27,503 bases of DNA from Hymenoscyphus infarciens (lineage: Eukaryota > Ascomycota > Leotiomycetes > Helotiales > Helotiaceae). The DNA is taken from contig LLCB01000514.1 of assembly GCA_001414345.1 (NCBI GenBank), forward strand, positions 1-27,503, read 5' to 3'. The notes below the pieces were generated by a model. The model was not told the origin of the DNA and ran no database searches. It worked only from the letters and a program-made list of their open reading frames with translations. Position numbers and translations under genes: made by a program. Of this stretch, positions 1 to 8,810 are shown piece after piece (positions within the stretch are counted from its first letter, which is position 1; every line of letters begins with the position of its first letter).

Positions 1-190
1 GATAAATAGGTTAGTAGATCTAATTATTTCTAATAAGCTCTAGTAGAAGCGTCTCTATACTTTATAATAACTTAAATAACTAGCTAAACTAGCCTAGAGG
101 CTCCTTACTATCTACTTAGCCAGGGGTCCGAGTTCCGACTCGGACACGTGATAGCTGTACCGTCATAGTGTAGGTGTCGTACTACCCAAG
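1..190. repeat. Edge of a RIP-damaged AT-rich block
   Basis: The first ~115 bases are AT-rich and dominated by TA, CT and AG steps, with almost no CA or TG dinucleotides, like the long blocks further right. From about 118 the sequence becomes GC-richer, with AGGGGTCC and a CACGTG box at 145-150. A similar AGGGGTCC...ACGTGA arrangement recurs at about 6264-6299 in another damaged block, so both may be ends of one repeat family. No reading frame is supported. Assignment to a transposon class is not possible. Confidence 0.55.
126..145. repeat. Perfect 8-bp inverted repeat, 4-base loop
   Basis: GTCCGAGT (126-133) is followed by TCCG and then ACTCGGAC (138-145), a perfect hairpin. It abuts the E-box-like CACGTG at 145-150. 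It lies at the junction of AT-rich debris and GC-richer DNA, so it may belong to a transposon terminus. Confidence 0.6.
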
Positions 191-612
191 TTAGGGCGAG
201 GTCGTAACGCTATGACCTCGCCCTAGTCCGGGTCGGAGCTCGGCTAATTCCGCATGCCCGTGGTGCACTTTTGCGCTTAGGCGAGATCGCCATACGTGGG
301 AATTGGCTTTTGCTTGGTGAATTTTGCGTTTCTGGTCACCTTGTTTAAGCGAGGCTTCAAGACGCGTCGCTTTCGGAAGAACCTCATCGAGGGTTTTATA
401 TTGGGTCGAGCCTATAAAGGTCTTCGGCCAAGCAGTTTTTTGTCGTGATTGATAGATAGACGGGGCAAGTTGGCAAACAAGGAACCCCAAAGCTCTTTGC
501 TAAAAAATTGAGAAGAATAGTCCACGTTTGTCACCTTTGGGTCATGTCTAAATCGAGTCATTCTCCTAACCAAATGGCTCATAGAAAAGCGTCTGAAAGG
601 GCTATTCCCCAT
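191..612 (-). pseudogene. Decayed open frame, possibly Gag-like remnant
   Basis: Two overlapping minus-strand frames appear to continue each other across one frameshift near 480-490. The upstream frame (612 to 412) contains VDYSSQFFSKELWGSL; the downstream frame (490 to 191) contains APSIYQSRQKTAWPKTFIGS and then a basic helix-rich stretch. Joined conceptually, the style (aromatic/Leu helical segments followed by a Lys/Arg-rich region) resembles the capsid part of fungal Ty3/gypsy Gag proteins. No zinc knuckle, protease or reverse transcriptase is seen. The identity is inference from appearance only. It ends less than 60 bases from the start codon of the transporter gene on the other strand. 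Confidence 0.25.
192..225. repeat. Perfect 12-bp inverted repeat, 10-base loop
   Basis: TAGGGCGAGGTC (192-203) and GACCTCGCCCTA (214-225) are exact reverse complements separated by 10 bases. The structure is GC-rich although AT-rich DNA begins less than 100 bases to the left. It sits at the 3' end of the decayed minus-strand frame described next. Function unknown; hairpin end of a mobile element is the simplest guess. Confidence 0.6.
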
Positions 613-659
613 GCGATCGCTTCCATGCTTCTTGTACTAGCCAAACCCAGTGCTGCGAA

Positions 660-2495
660 ATGTTTTCTCAATTTTCACGAAAAGATAGGCTCTACGCAGC
701 TATCGGTGTGTCTGTATTTATTTTCGTCATGGAAATGCTGGGTATGTTGAGTTGAGGATACGAGTGAAATTTTACTAATATATTCTTTTTCCTTTTCAAG
801 TTGGGTTCCATACGGTTTCTATGGCGCTGATGGCTGATGCGTTCCACTCTGTGAGTCCACAAAATTGAAGTTCACTCTTTTGAAACTGACATGTGCCACC
901 CACGCTTTGCAGCTGAGTGATATCCTTGGATTTGCAGTCACGTTAGGTGTCGAAAGGGTTCGTCATCACTCCCTTCAATCTCAACTCTCACTAACATATA
1001 CCGACCAAAATAAGCTATCAGAAAGCCACTCAAAAGAGATCCCCTCTTTTTGGAAACTATCACCACTCTTTGCGTCCTTCTTCAGTGGCTTCCTGCTGGT
1101 CGGTCTCGGTGTAACTGTCATTTTATGCGCCATCAGTCTCTTCATCACCCGGTTAAGTTAGTTCTTTTCCTCCTCCCTCCAAGGCTTGCAGCTAGCTCAC
1201 AAGAGACAGAAATGCAAACTCCAATTTTGGTTCTGGCTGTCGGTTGTGCTAGTCTTGCATTGAATCTTCTCTCAGCGTTATGCTTCTACGGTTCGTTAAT
1301 CATACTCCTTCTAATGTGAAATGTTTCTAACGTGAATTAGTGCACGACAAAACAGAAGATATGGAATCTGGGGCTGAGTCTCAGATCAAGGTCTGCAATT
1401 TCTCAACTCAGTCTATAACTTGAGGCTAATGTTCTCGCCAAGCATTCCCATGAAACTTTCCCGATGCACGTTATGGCTGATGTAATATGTGGCCTTGGGG
1501 TTATTATTGCTGCAGTTGTTAATATGCAAGTCAAAGGCGAAGGTCGTTATTATGCAGATCCGGGGGCCAGTATTGTGATTGGACTTGTGGTTGTAACTTT
1601 TGCGGCTCGTTTGGGTAGGTTTCCGCACGCAGTTCTGGGAAGCCTCACTTACCATTCCTTAGCCAAGACAAATTGGAATCTTCTCCACCAAAAACAGGAG
1701 GCACGTAGCTTTTCTGGAGATGGAGATTTCGAATTGAAGGATCATGCGAACCAAGGAAGTGAAAACGAAGATAGCATAAGAAAGATGGGACTCGAAGGCG
1801 ACGGAGAAGGAGAAGAAGAAGCGAATGGAAATTCGCTTGATGATGGCGAAGAGGATGAGTTTAATGTCGGTGATGGCAATGCAGAGGAAGAAGCTGGAAA
1901 CGACTGGGGCGGCGAGAATCAAGATCGCGGGGAAGAACCCCCTAGTAGTTTCGAAACTGACGAGAACTCCGAAGACGTGGCAAATCCAGAAACAGAAGGG
2001 GAACAAGAACCAGAAAACGAAGGGTCGTGGGAGAATGGAGAGCCAGAGGAGACAGGAGACCCTGGAATGGAAAGTGAGAATGTTTCGAATGACCAAAACG
2101 AATTTGGGAAAGCCGACGGCAATCTTGGAGACGCAGAAACAGGCGAATATACGGGTGGAGAAGAAGCAACACCCGATGATGAAAATGCACCAAATGAAGA
2201 CGCAGGAGGAAACGATGATACATCCACGGAGACAGCCCCACCAACAGAAGATGACACCATCACAGGCTCAGGGGTCGACGGTGTAGTCAAGCAAATCGTG
2301 CAAGCTGGGAAGAAGGCGAAAAAGGCTTTGCTTGATGGAACCAACTATATCGAGAAGCAGTTCGAGAATTCTTGGAACGGCGACGACGGGGAGCAGACTG
2401 GACTTAAGAATGACAATTATTGGGACGGGAAAGATGATACTAGTACTGGAGGAGAGGACTCAGGGCCGAAGGTTAAGGAAGGGGGATGGGTGTGA
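660..2495 (+). CDS. CDF-family (zinc-type) cation transporter with acidic C-terminal tail
   Basis: Predicted membrane transporter moving Zn2+ or a similar ion out of the cytosol into an organelle or outward. My model has exons 660-741, 801-850, 913-1151, 1196-1290, 1341-1390, 1425-1614 and 1663-2495, giving 512 aa. Introns are 59, 62, 44, 50, 34 and 48 bp, with GT/AG ends. Start ATG 660 leads directly into TM1. Six hydrophobic segments fit TM1-6. The CDF metal site looks intact: FHSLSD in TM2 (H43, D47) and HVMAD in TM5 (H187, D191), both HxxxD. YYADPGAS before TM6 matches the family. The TM4-TM5 loop, often His-rich in fungal relatives, is short and acidic. Splicing 1615-1662 restores the family-like RLAKTNWNLL after TM6, though leaving it in also keeps the frame (528 aa). 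Residues from about 250 on form a Glu/Asp/Gly/Asn-rich disordered tail instead of the usual ferredoxin-like cytoplasmic domain; a short Lys-rich helix follows (VKQIVQAGKKAKKALL). The 34-bp intron is suspiciously short and could instead mark a frameshift. Family assignment is firm; exact substrate is not. Confidence 0.8.
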
Positions 2496-2576
2496 GTCTT
2501 AAGTTGCAGAGGAAGACATTTCTCCACGGGGGTTGCGTAATGATCGGATTGGTATGTTCGACTAGGTAAAGGAATA

Positions 2577-2850
2577 TTATGCTAGAGAGTGAGTTCGTAC
2601 CTGCCTTTTCTCTTATTGTTTCAACATGCTAGGGTAATTTGGAGTAATCGTCTTGGATGGTTGGAACTTTTTAGGATATTAACCCAGCCGTTTTCGGGCA
2701 ATTGAGATTTCGTACCTGCCAGTTTTACGCAGTGCTTCAATGGTTCTAAAACCCTTGGAAATGCTTATCTTAGAAGCTTGGAACAGATTAGAACACTGAC
2801 CTAGAACTTCCGAACAAGAATATCAATTGTCCTAAACCCATTTGGGTTAA
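2577..2850 (+). repeat. Dispersed repeat, copy 1 (two core motifs)
   Basis: Contains TTCGTACCTGCC at 2594-2605 and again at 2709-2720. Between and after them are phrases shared with the copies at about 3.84 and 4.29 kb: a GTTTCAA/GTTCCAA step, CTAGGGTAATTTGG, GGATATT-ACCCAG and GGAACA-type words. It also begins with GCTAGAGAGT, which recurs at about 4412. It lies between the transporter stop and the 3' end of the minus-strand gene. No coding potential or transposon termini are recognised. Confidence 0.5.
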
Positions 2851-2920
2851 TTAACAATACAAGCAAACGTCTTCCATCCTGATACCGTTCCTCCGCCCTA
2901 CCCCGAAACCAATCCCCAAT

Positions 2921-3682
2921 TCAAGACCGAGAAGCCGGCTTCCGTTTTCTATGTCCTTTGATGTAGTTTTTCCTCGTGACTTTGGCGGTGTATTTCCCAA
3001 TCTTTTTCATGGCCGGTCCTTCATCTGATTCCGACTCGCCAAGATCAGTCGAATTTGATTTGCGTCCCGCTCTAAGAGCTGCCTTTCTCTTCGACCAGCC
3101 TTTGAGTTCGTAATTGTCGTCGTCTGAATCGGTGGGAGGAGGAGGAGGGATTGGCCTGTCGTCGGAGATATATCCACCACCAACCATTTCATTCTCCACC
3201 TCATCCTCTTCGCTCGATTCTTCGGGAACCGAAGGCGAGCTCGATATCAATATAGGGTCAGAGATCGTAGGTTCTTCTGCGGGCGGCGAAGGTGAAACCC
3301 CAAGCGGACTTAGAGAACTGTCACTCTCATAGGCAGGCGGCTTAGCTGGCGTAGTCTTTGCGTCTTTCCTCATCCGTGGCTCTTTCGGTTGAGGACATAC
3401 ATCGCTCTTCTTTTGCGTAGAAGATTCACCGATCGAAATTGGACCATGGGTATATATTTTGTTGTTGATATCACTGGTCCCTACTCTTGTTAGCATTGCC
3501 TTGGTATGACGTTGGAGAAATCTACAGTATTCTGTCCAAAGGGGCATTTCAGTTTTGTGTACATCGCCTCCGGCTTTGAGGAGACGTCTGTTGTAGTCTT
3601 GGTCGAAGTTGTATGAGGGTGGCTTGATTGAGAAAAGTTTGCGCCGCAGTTCTTCCTTCTTTGACTCGTAATTGAATGACAT
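2921..3682 (-). CDS. Hypothetical protein, 253 aa, disordered, acidic/Pro-rich with basic C-terminus
   Basis: Single uninterrupted minus-strand frame. The open frame extends upstream to 3742, but those codons begin with GTG, so I take the first ATG at 3682 (MSFNYESKKEELRRKLF). Residues 1-65 are helical and charged, with aromatic residues (MPLWTEYCRFLQRHTKAML at 46-64), and may be the only folded part. Residues 85-190 are low-complexity: Ser/Pro-rich, an acidic run (EESSEEDEVENE, 154-165) and IPPPPPTDSDDD (178-189). The C-terminus is basic (KGHRKRKP, 242-249) and could act as a nuclear localisation signal. No catalytic motif or known domain is recognised; a nuclear or chromatin-associated role is only a guess from composition. 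Long stop-free length and normal codon use away from RIP support a real gene. Its upstream region overlaps the dispersed repeat copies at 3.84 and 4.29 kb. Confidence 0.65.
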   Translation of the reverse strand: MSFNYESKKEELRRKLFSIKPPSYNFDQDYNRRLLKAGGDVHKTEMPLWTEYCRFLQRHTKAMLTRVGTSDINNKIYTHGPISIGESSTQKKSDVCPQPKEPRMRKDAKTTPAKPPAYESDSSLSPLGVSPSPPAEEPTISDPILISSSPSVPEESSEEDEVENEMVGGGYISDDRPIPPPPPTDSDDDNYELKGWSKRKAALRAGRKSNSTDLGESESDEGPAMKKIGKYTAKVTRKNYIKGHRKRKPASRS

Positions 3683-3835
3683 GATCCAAAATTTGGGTTG
3701 CGATGTAATGAAAATGGTGTGCGGGCGGGATCGTGGAATCACCCCCAGAACTTGTGTTTTGGGAAGGCGCGATCCATCGATGCTGGTATGTTTTGCCGAG
3801 CCGAAGACATTGCGCGATGGACAGTGAATACTTTA

Positions 3836-4020
3836 GGTTCGCACCTGCCTCCGTCTCTCGTTGTTCCAAGTGTCTAGGGTAGTGCAAGGTGATTATCCCC
3901 AAAACTTTGAACAATTGAGGATATTGACCCAGGCGGTTTAGAACAATCAAGTTTGTTTGTCCCAGAGTATTTGGGACAATATTATATTCTTCTAGAAAGC
4001 TGGGACAATGAGATAGCTTT
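3836..4020 (+). repeat. Dispersed repeat, copy 2
   Basis: Begins with TTCGCACCTGCC (3838-3849), one transition from the core of the other copies. It continues with GTTGTTCCAAG, CTAGGGTAGT, AAAACTTTGAACAATTGAG and GGATATTGACCCAGGCGG, all with near matches in copies 1 and 3. It lies upstream of the 253-aa gene, in the same orientation as the other copies. A minus-strand open frame crossing it (4040 to 3549) reads through repeat sequence and into the neighbouring gene in another frame, so I do not call it a gene. Confidence 0.5.
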
Positions 4021-4288
4021 TGTGGTCCACAGGACGTCACTTCGTATTCAAGAGAGCTTGCACACAGAATTAGAAGGATCGATACTCACCAACTGATTCT
4101 CACTTCAGATTCATTATACCGAGCATTGAGTCGAGAACAAAAATGAGAAACCTCTTGCCAGAGATGCTCTCTGCGTAATCGAGTCAATTCGACTCAATTC
4201 AAACATCGAGATTGACAAACGATAAGATCAATCTCGATCGGAAAAGAGAGTACCCAGCATTGTGATAGACAAACCTGCAATAAATGCT

Positions 4289-4436
4289 TGAAGTTCGTAC
4301 CTGCCTACCTAGCCTCGTTATTCCAACCTTCCAAGGCAATTCAAATAATTATCCTAAAACTTTAGAACAATCAACCTCAAATGTCCAAAGTTTCTGGGGT
4401 AATCAAAAATTGCGCTAGAGAGTTGGAACAATAATG
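4289..4436 (+). repeat. Dispersed repeat, copy 3
   Basis: Begins with TTCGTACCTGCC (4294-4305). It shares CGTTATTCCAA, AAAACTTTAGAACAATCAA and GCGCTAGAGAGTTGGAACAAT with copies 1 and 2. The end is placed where the resemblance fades. Divergence between copies includes indels as well as transitions, so this is not just RIP of one recent repeat. Confidence 0.5.
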
Positions 4437-5588
4437 TATTTTTGCCCACGCGTTCGTTCACGTCGCCAGGCAGCGCGAGGCCAAACACGTGACTTCAGCT
4501 TTTTTAAATTGTTATATTACCAGCTATTAGTCTGCGTAATACACAAGGTGAACCGTTGCGCCAGAGGAATGATAACGCAAAAGTTCACCCAAAATGACTA
4601 CCGAACGGTATCATTTTGACTAATAGCGCGTATACCTATGGAGCGGACCCTGCGAATATCAGCCTGTCACGTGGCCTGATATCACAAAATGGAAGATGAT
4701 GAAATTGGCATATATGAAGATAAGTGAGTGTAGATGTGCCAAGAAGAACGAGTGCCAAAAACCAATTATTTCATCGCCATAACTGGCATCACCCGCTCGT
4801 TCGGTCATTCGTCGATACTTCGTGAGCCAGAAGGGCCGACCCTTCTCCCTCTGCCCCCAAAATCATCTCAGGTTTTCCTAAAAGCAAACAAACTCTGAAA
4901 GTATTTCGGGTTAACCTTGCACCGGCGGTCCGCGAACCCGAAGACAGCTGCTGCAAGAAAGGAAAGCAAAAGAAGAAAAGAACGGGTATTATAACACGAC
5001 AATACGAAGATGAGAACGCTCAAAGATGAAAACGAACTCTATCCCTCTTTTCCCTCTAGAAATATCTTGTCCTCAGATTCATGGAAATTGAAATTCCTCC
5101 AGGCATGCAATGCTAGCTGTCGTGATGTCGGAAGAGCCTCATTCTCTGCTCCTACTTGTACGGACTTTGCCGGCTGTTCCGGTCTTATCTATAGATTTCT
5201 GCGGGGTTGGAAAGGCGGGGTAAAAGAGCCAGATGTGTTGCCCGTCCTTTATGGAAGATATGGAGATGAATTAAGGAGATTGGAAGTGGAGGTTGGAAGT
5301 AAAGTTGGAAGAGAAAGTTTCCCGAGGGACACCTGAACGAAACAACACGAGACTTGAAACATCGATGGTAATTGAAACCGGCGATGACAATAAGGAAGTT
5401 GATTTATCCACTTGGATATTTTTGAAAGCATGAACGTTTGTGAGACTCAACGCAACATGTTCACCGTCATATGAGGGGTTGTCATCGATGTAGAAGGATG
5501 TTTGATTGCTGGAAACATTAGCATATATCATATCGCGACGTGATGACAGCTTACTGTGTTCAGTGTTTGATCGCTACAGATCATCAGT
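4437..5588. other. Intergenic, only ambiguous short frames
   Basis: No gene is confidently called. Several competing short frames exist. On plus, ATG 5010 to 5336 encodes 108 aa with WKLKFLQACNASCRDVGRAS and a Cys-rich middle, unrecognised. On minus, ATG 5531 to 5271 encodes 86 aa, Ser/Asn/Thr-rich (NPSYDGEHVALSLTNVHAFK). A third plus frame near 5270-5430 includes EVDLSTWIFLKA. Because plausible peptides occur on both strands, the stretch may be a decayed gene. Two CACGTG boxes lie at about 4487 and 4668. Base composition is ordinary, without the CpA loss of the damaged blocks. Confidence 0.3.
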
Positions 5589-5853
5589 CTATTCCAACTC
5601 ATACCAAAGAGAGTCAAACGTTCTTCGGTGCTCTTCTTTCAATGCCAAGGTCTCTAACGAGGCACCGGACGATTCATAGGAATCATAGCCTCTTTATGCT
5701 TCGCCAAAAACCGAAAAAGGAGGCCATCCCCACGCCCACCATCACCTTGTCCTGGATGGAGATTTTACGGCTCTTCGGGTCTTCTCCGTCTTCGAGCAAG
5801 GAATCGAGTCTAGGGATGCTTATTCTTACGTTTCGTAAAGCAATACGAAACGC
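5589..5853 (-). pseudogene. Possible minus-strand gene relic with one frameshift
   Basis: Two protein-like minus frames overlap around 5683-5693. The first (5853 to 5683) reads with DSLLEDGEDPKSRKISIQDK followed by the hydrophobic VMVGVGMASFFGFWRS. The second (5693 to 5589) has SLETLALKEEHRRTFDSLWY and ends at TAG 5589-5591. A one-base shift would join them. The first frame runs into the RIP-damaged block at its 5' side, so the beginning could have been lost there. Opposite-strand and third-frame readings also look protein-like, so this is a weak call. No family is recognised with confidence. Confidence 0.25.
5829..5852. repeat. Perfect 9-bp hairpin at the edge of a RIP block
   Basis: CGTTTCGTA (5829-5837) and TACGAAACG (5844-5852) flank a 6-base loop. 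It sits exactly where normal composition gives way to CpA-depleted DNA, so it could mark the end of an inserted element. Confidence 0.5.
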
Positions 5854-6577
5854 TCAGTTAGCGTAAAGCGTAATATGGCTGTTGGCGTTATTATGGGATA
5901 AATTTTAGGCATAAAAGTGTATAAATATAGTACTGAAATGTGGCCTTTTGGTATAAAAAGTAATGATTTATATTATAATTATATAGAATAATTAAAGCTA
6001 TTCCTAGAATCGTCATCGCTCTTATTATCTTCGTCTTCGTCTTCGTCTTCGTCTTCTCTATTTAGTAATATATCCTCTCTATCCTACTTCTATACTACTT
6101 TATCCTAATCGGTTTCGCCGCTTATATAACTAACATTTCGCTTTATTACTTTATTAACATAATAAATTAGGCTTTTACTTTAAGACTAAGGTTATAAGCT
6201 CTTCGATTATAAGAGTGCTTTAAGCTATTTATAGAGGTTATGCTATTCTATAGCCAACGCTAGCAGGGGTCCCTAGCCTACTAAGCACGCTACTACGTGA
6301 TTTACTCTCTTATCCTTCTATTTACTCTAGAAGTATTTTAAAACTCTTTTATATTATATATATATATTATTATATTTCTAATTACTAATACTCTAGAAAC
6401 TATAGATATAACTTAAATAGTTACTTAAAAGTGCCTAATACTCGTAAGTTAAACTAGTTAAACTAATGAAAATATCGACTTCTCTAAAAAGTAGGAATAA
6501 CCTTAGTTTTACCTCCTTAGAGTATCGCTTAACTTCTAGATATGTTCTAATAGTAATAGTATAAGGTACTTGTCTTT

Positions 6578-6612
6578 TTACTAGAGGGCTAGCCCCCTGG
6601 ACCCTCTAGTAA
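6578..6612. repeat. 11-bp inverted repeat with C-rich loop
   Basis: TTACTAGAGGG (6578-6588) pairs exactly with CCCTCTAGTAA (6602-6612). The 13-base loop CTAGCCCCCTGGA is strikingly C-rich for this AT-rich block. The Cs are in CC, CT or CG contexts, which RIP tends to spare. Confidence 0.55.
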
Positions 6613-7115
6613 GAGAGACACCCTCTTATACCTATCTGTTAAGATTAAGTACGATTTATATAATAAAGTGAATGAATTTAAGCCTTTTACTTATTCAACG
6701 TAAATAGCGGATCGCCTGTAAATTAGTAGCTAGATATACCTATTCATAGGCGCTCGATCTAATACTAATATTTCGATATCGATATAACAGAGGTAAGGTA
6801 GAGGTATAGGTAGATTACTAGAGACTTTAGTATAACCTTTTACGAAAAGTAGCAGGAGAGTATACTAGGAAAGGGCGGCGTAAAGAGAAAGCGCTAGCCC
6901 GATTAGGCAATTAGTATGCGATTAAGAAAAGTCCTCGGATTTGAGCCTTTTGTAGGCGCTTTATTCGATCGTACGTAGTTTATTGATTTGTTGTTGTTAC
7001 GAGCTTTGTTTACTCTATTTATGCCACTTTTTTGGGTGGGACTAGTCCTTTTTAGGAAGGTGGTGGCGATTGTTTTCCAGCAAGAGTGAATATGTTGAAA
7101 TTTCGCTAATTTTAT

Positions 7116-7142
7116 ACGCTAGCATGGTACCCATGCTAGCGT
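7116..7142. repeat. Near-perfect palindrome, 12-bp arms and 3-base loop
   Basis: ACGCTAGCATGG (7116-7127), TAC, then CCATGCTAGCGT (7131-7142). This is the tightest hairpin in the left half of the window. It lies near the right edge of the 5.9-7.4 kb debris, where RIP damage is weaker; a transposon end or a recombination scar are possible origins. Confidence 0.6.
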
Positions 7143-7370
7143 TGGTTACAGAATAGCGTTTCCCATTTATAGTATTATAGAAAAATATTGTTTTAGAAAA
7201 GAAGTTTTAAAGCATAAAAATTTTCAAGTAAGTAAAGTAAGTGCTAGCACGTGATAGGAAATAGAGGCTTCCTATTAGCTAATAAAACTCTTAGCAATAT
7301 AATAAAGTATATGGCTTATTTAGCCTTACTTTATGCTTTATTCGTATTACACCTTGGCTTTTCGTAAAGG

Positions 7371-8810
7371 TAACATCCCTAATCGAGTCATGGTGACAAG
7401 ATGCGGCGCATTTCCAAGAGCGCAATGGGGGTGTTGAGTAAGCATTATAGACGCCACCAACGTCTCTTCTGTGGTTGGGCGCGCCTCCCGAGGACCATTT
7501 CCCAGGTTTTGCTCGCGCATTTGTGAAGTTGTTGGTCTGAAAGAGTTCCATTCGTCCCCGTAGAACCAACGACCCTCTCGGCGGATTTGGGGATAAATGC
7601 AAGTTCCCGAACCGGACACATAGCCTGTACTGTACTTACTGTACAGTACCGTACAACCAACTCCCTGAAGATCTGAACGCATTTGACGAGACGAGACGAG
7701 ACGAGAGTCATCGAGACGAGGGACCCAGGGCAGTTTCCTTTTTCTCCGCATTAGTCGCCCACACAACCCCAGAGTTTCTCCAGCGTCTCCACTCGTCCAC
7801 CGCTTGGCTCGGCTTGGCTTGGCTTGGCTTGGCTTGGCTTGAGGGCATCACCAACAATTTTATATTCGACCTGCGAATCACACGGTTGCTACACGCATTT
7901 ATTTGTTGGTTGTCGCACCGGTCGACATTTCCCCGAAGGTTCTGGCCAGCACAGCACAGCACGCCAGAGATGTGAGATTTCTGTCGGTCCCCTTTGGGCC
8001 ATTTCGGCGTGTTGCTGTGTCCGTTTTGGTCTCCGTCTCCAACGTGGTCTAGCAGCACTTGCCTATTTTGCTGCACGTCGTAAGCAATCTTGCTTCTCGT
8101 TTGCCCTCGTTTGCCCTCGTCTACCGTTTGTGGGAGTCGGGTGGAGTCGAGTGGAGTCGAGTGGAGTCGAGTCCAGGGCAGCCCAGAAAACCAAACCAAG
8201 TCCATGGTGCCAAGTGCTCCTTCCTGCACGATTACGATTAACCTCACAGCCTCTGAAGCCTGGAAAGCAAAGCGTGGTGACATGGGAGTATTCGGAGAAT
8301 CCGCGTGACGAGACAAGGTACCTTCTACGCCTACAAGTATCCTGTGCTGTACTAAAATACTGCCACGGTAATAACAAGATTCGCGAGCCCATTACATTAG
8401 ACCCGGTCCAAGAGCCATAATTTTCCGTATCGTCTGCGCCCACAAGCGGCAGTTCATGAGACTATTGATGACCTCCTCTTCCTTGCCTACACCTACACCT
8501 ACACCTACACCTACACTCCCCCATACACCTCCCCCTTCCTCTCCTCCTCTCCTCTCATCTCATCTCTGACGGCCATCCTCATAACCTCCTCATCCATCAC
8601 ATCACCGGACCTCTCTCTAGTGTTAATTAATTCCCCTTGGCTGGCCTCGACCAAGAACCTCATCTCACACCGCAACACAGAGTGTCCTGATACGTGCGTG
8701 GATCCCGAGGGACCATCTAAGGAATCATGCATGCATGATTTCCGATCACTGGTGTACAACCGTCACCCCTCTCTCTTCTTGAATAAACGTTCGGAAAAAA
8801 TACCTTGGCG
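7371..8810 (+). promoter_or_regulatory. Upstream region / 5' leader of the PH-domain gene, microsatellite-rich
   Basis: About 1.4 kb of normal composition between RIP debris and the PH-domain start codon. Tandem runs: (GACGA)n at 7685-7705, (GGCTT)8 at 7811-7850, a 10-bp GTGGAGTCGA repeat with three exact copies at 8141-8170, and (CTACAC)5 at 8487-8516. Overlapping minus-strand frames at 7291-7766, 7708-8316 and 8063-8443 are low-complexity translations of these repeats and start at non-ATG codons or overlap each other, so I reject them as genes. No TATA box is singled out. Confidence 0.45.
8514..8570 (+). promoter_or_regulatory. CT-rich tract upstream of the PH-domain gene
   Basis: A run of nearly pure pyrimidine (CTCCCCC..., CTCCTCCTCTCCTCTC) ends about 240 bases before the start codon. 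Such tracts commonly precede transcription start sites in filamentous fungi; the assignment as core promoter is inference from position and composition. Confidence 0.4.

Larger units (their letters stand above)
5871..7370. mobile_element. RIP-damaged transposon debris, class unknown
   Basis: About 1.5 kb of AT-rich DNA made mainly of TA, CT and AG steps with few CA or TG dinucleotides and no usable open frame on either strand. It includes a (CTTCGT)n run at 6029-6056, the AGGGGTCC...ACGTGA phrase at about 6264-6299 and a CACGTGATAG phrase at about 7248, both resembling 119-154. Two long hairpins are annotated separately. Damage weakens right of about 6950, where CA/TG reappear. The element could be several nested fragments; no LTR pair or terminal inverted repeat pair could be closed by eye. 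Confidence 0.55.

Noticed and set aside
1659..2344. Several long minus-strand and alternate-frame ORFs over the transporter's acidic tail
   Set aside because: They are shadows of the low-complexity Glu/Asp/Gly coding sequence on the plus strand.
3549..4040. 163-aa minus-strand frame
   Set aside because: It reads through a dispersed repeat and then overlaps the 253-aa gene in another frame.
7291..8443. Overlapping ORFs on both strands upstream of the PH-domain gene
   Set aside because: They translate microsatellites (SQAKPSQAKPS, ESSGVEWSRVE types), begin at non-ATG codons or overlap each other, and have no recognisable domain.
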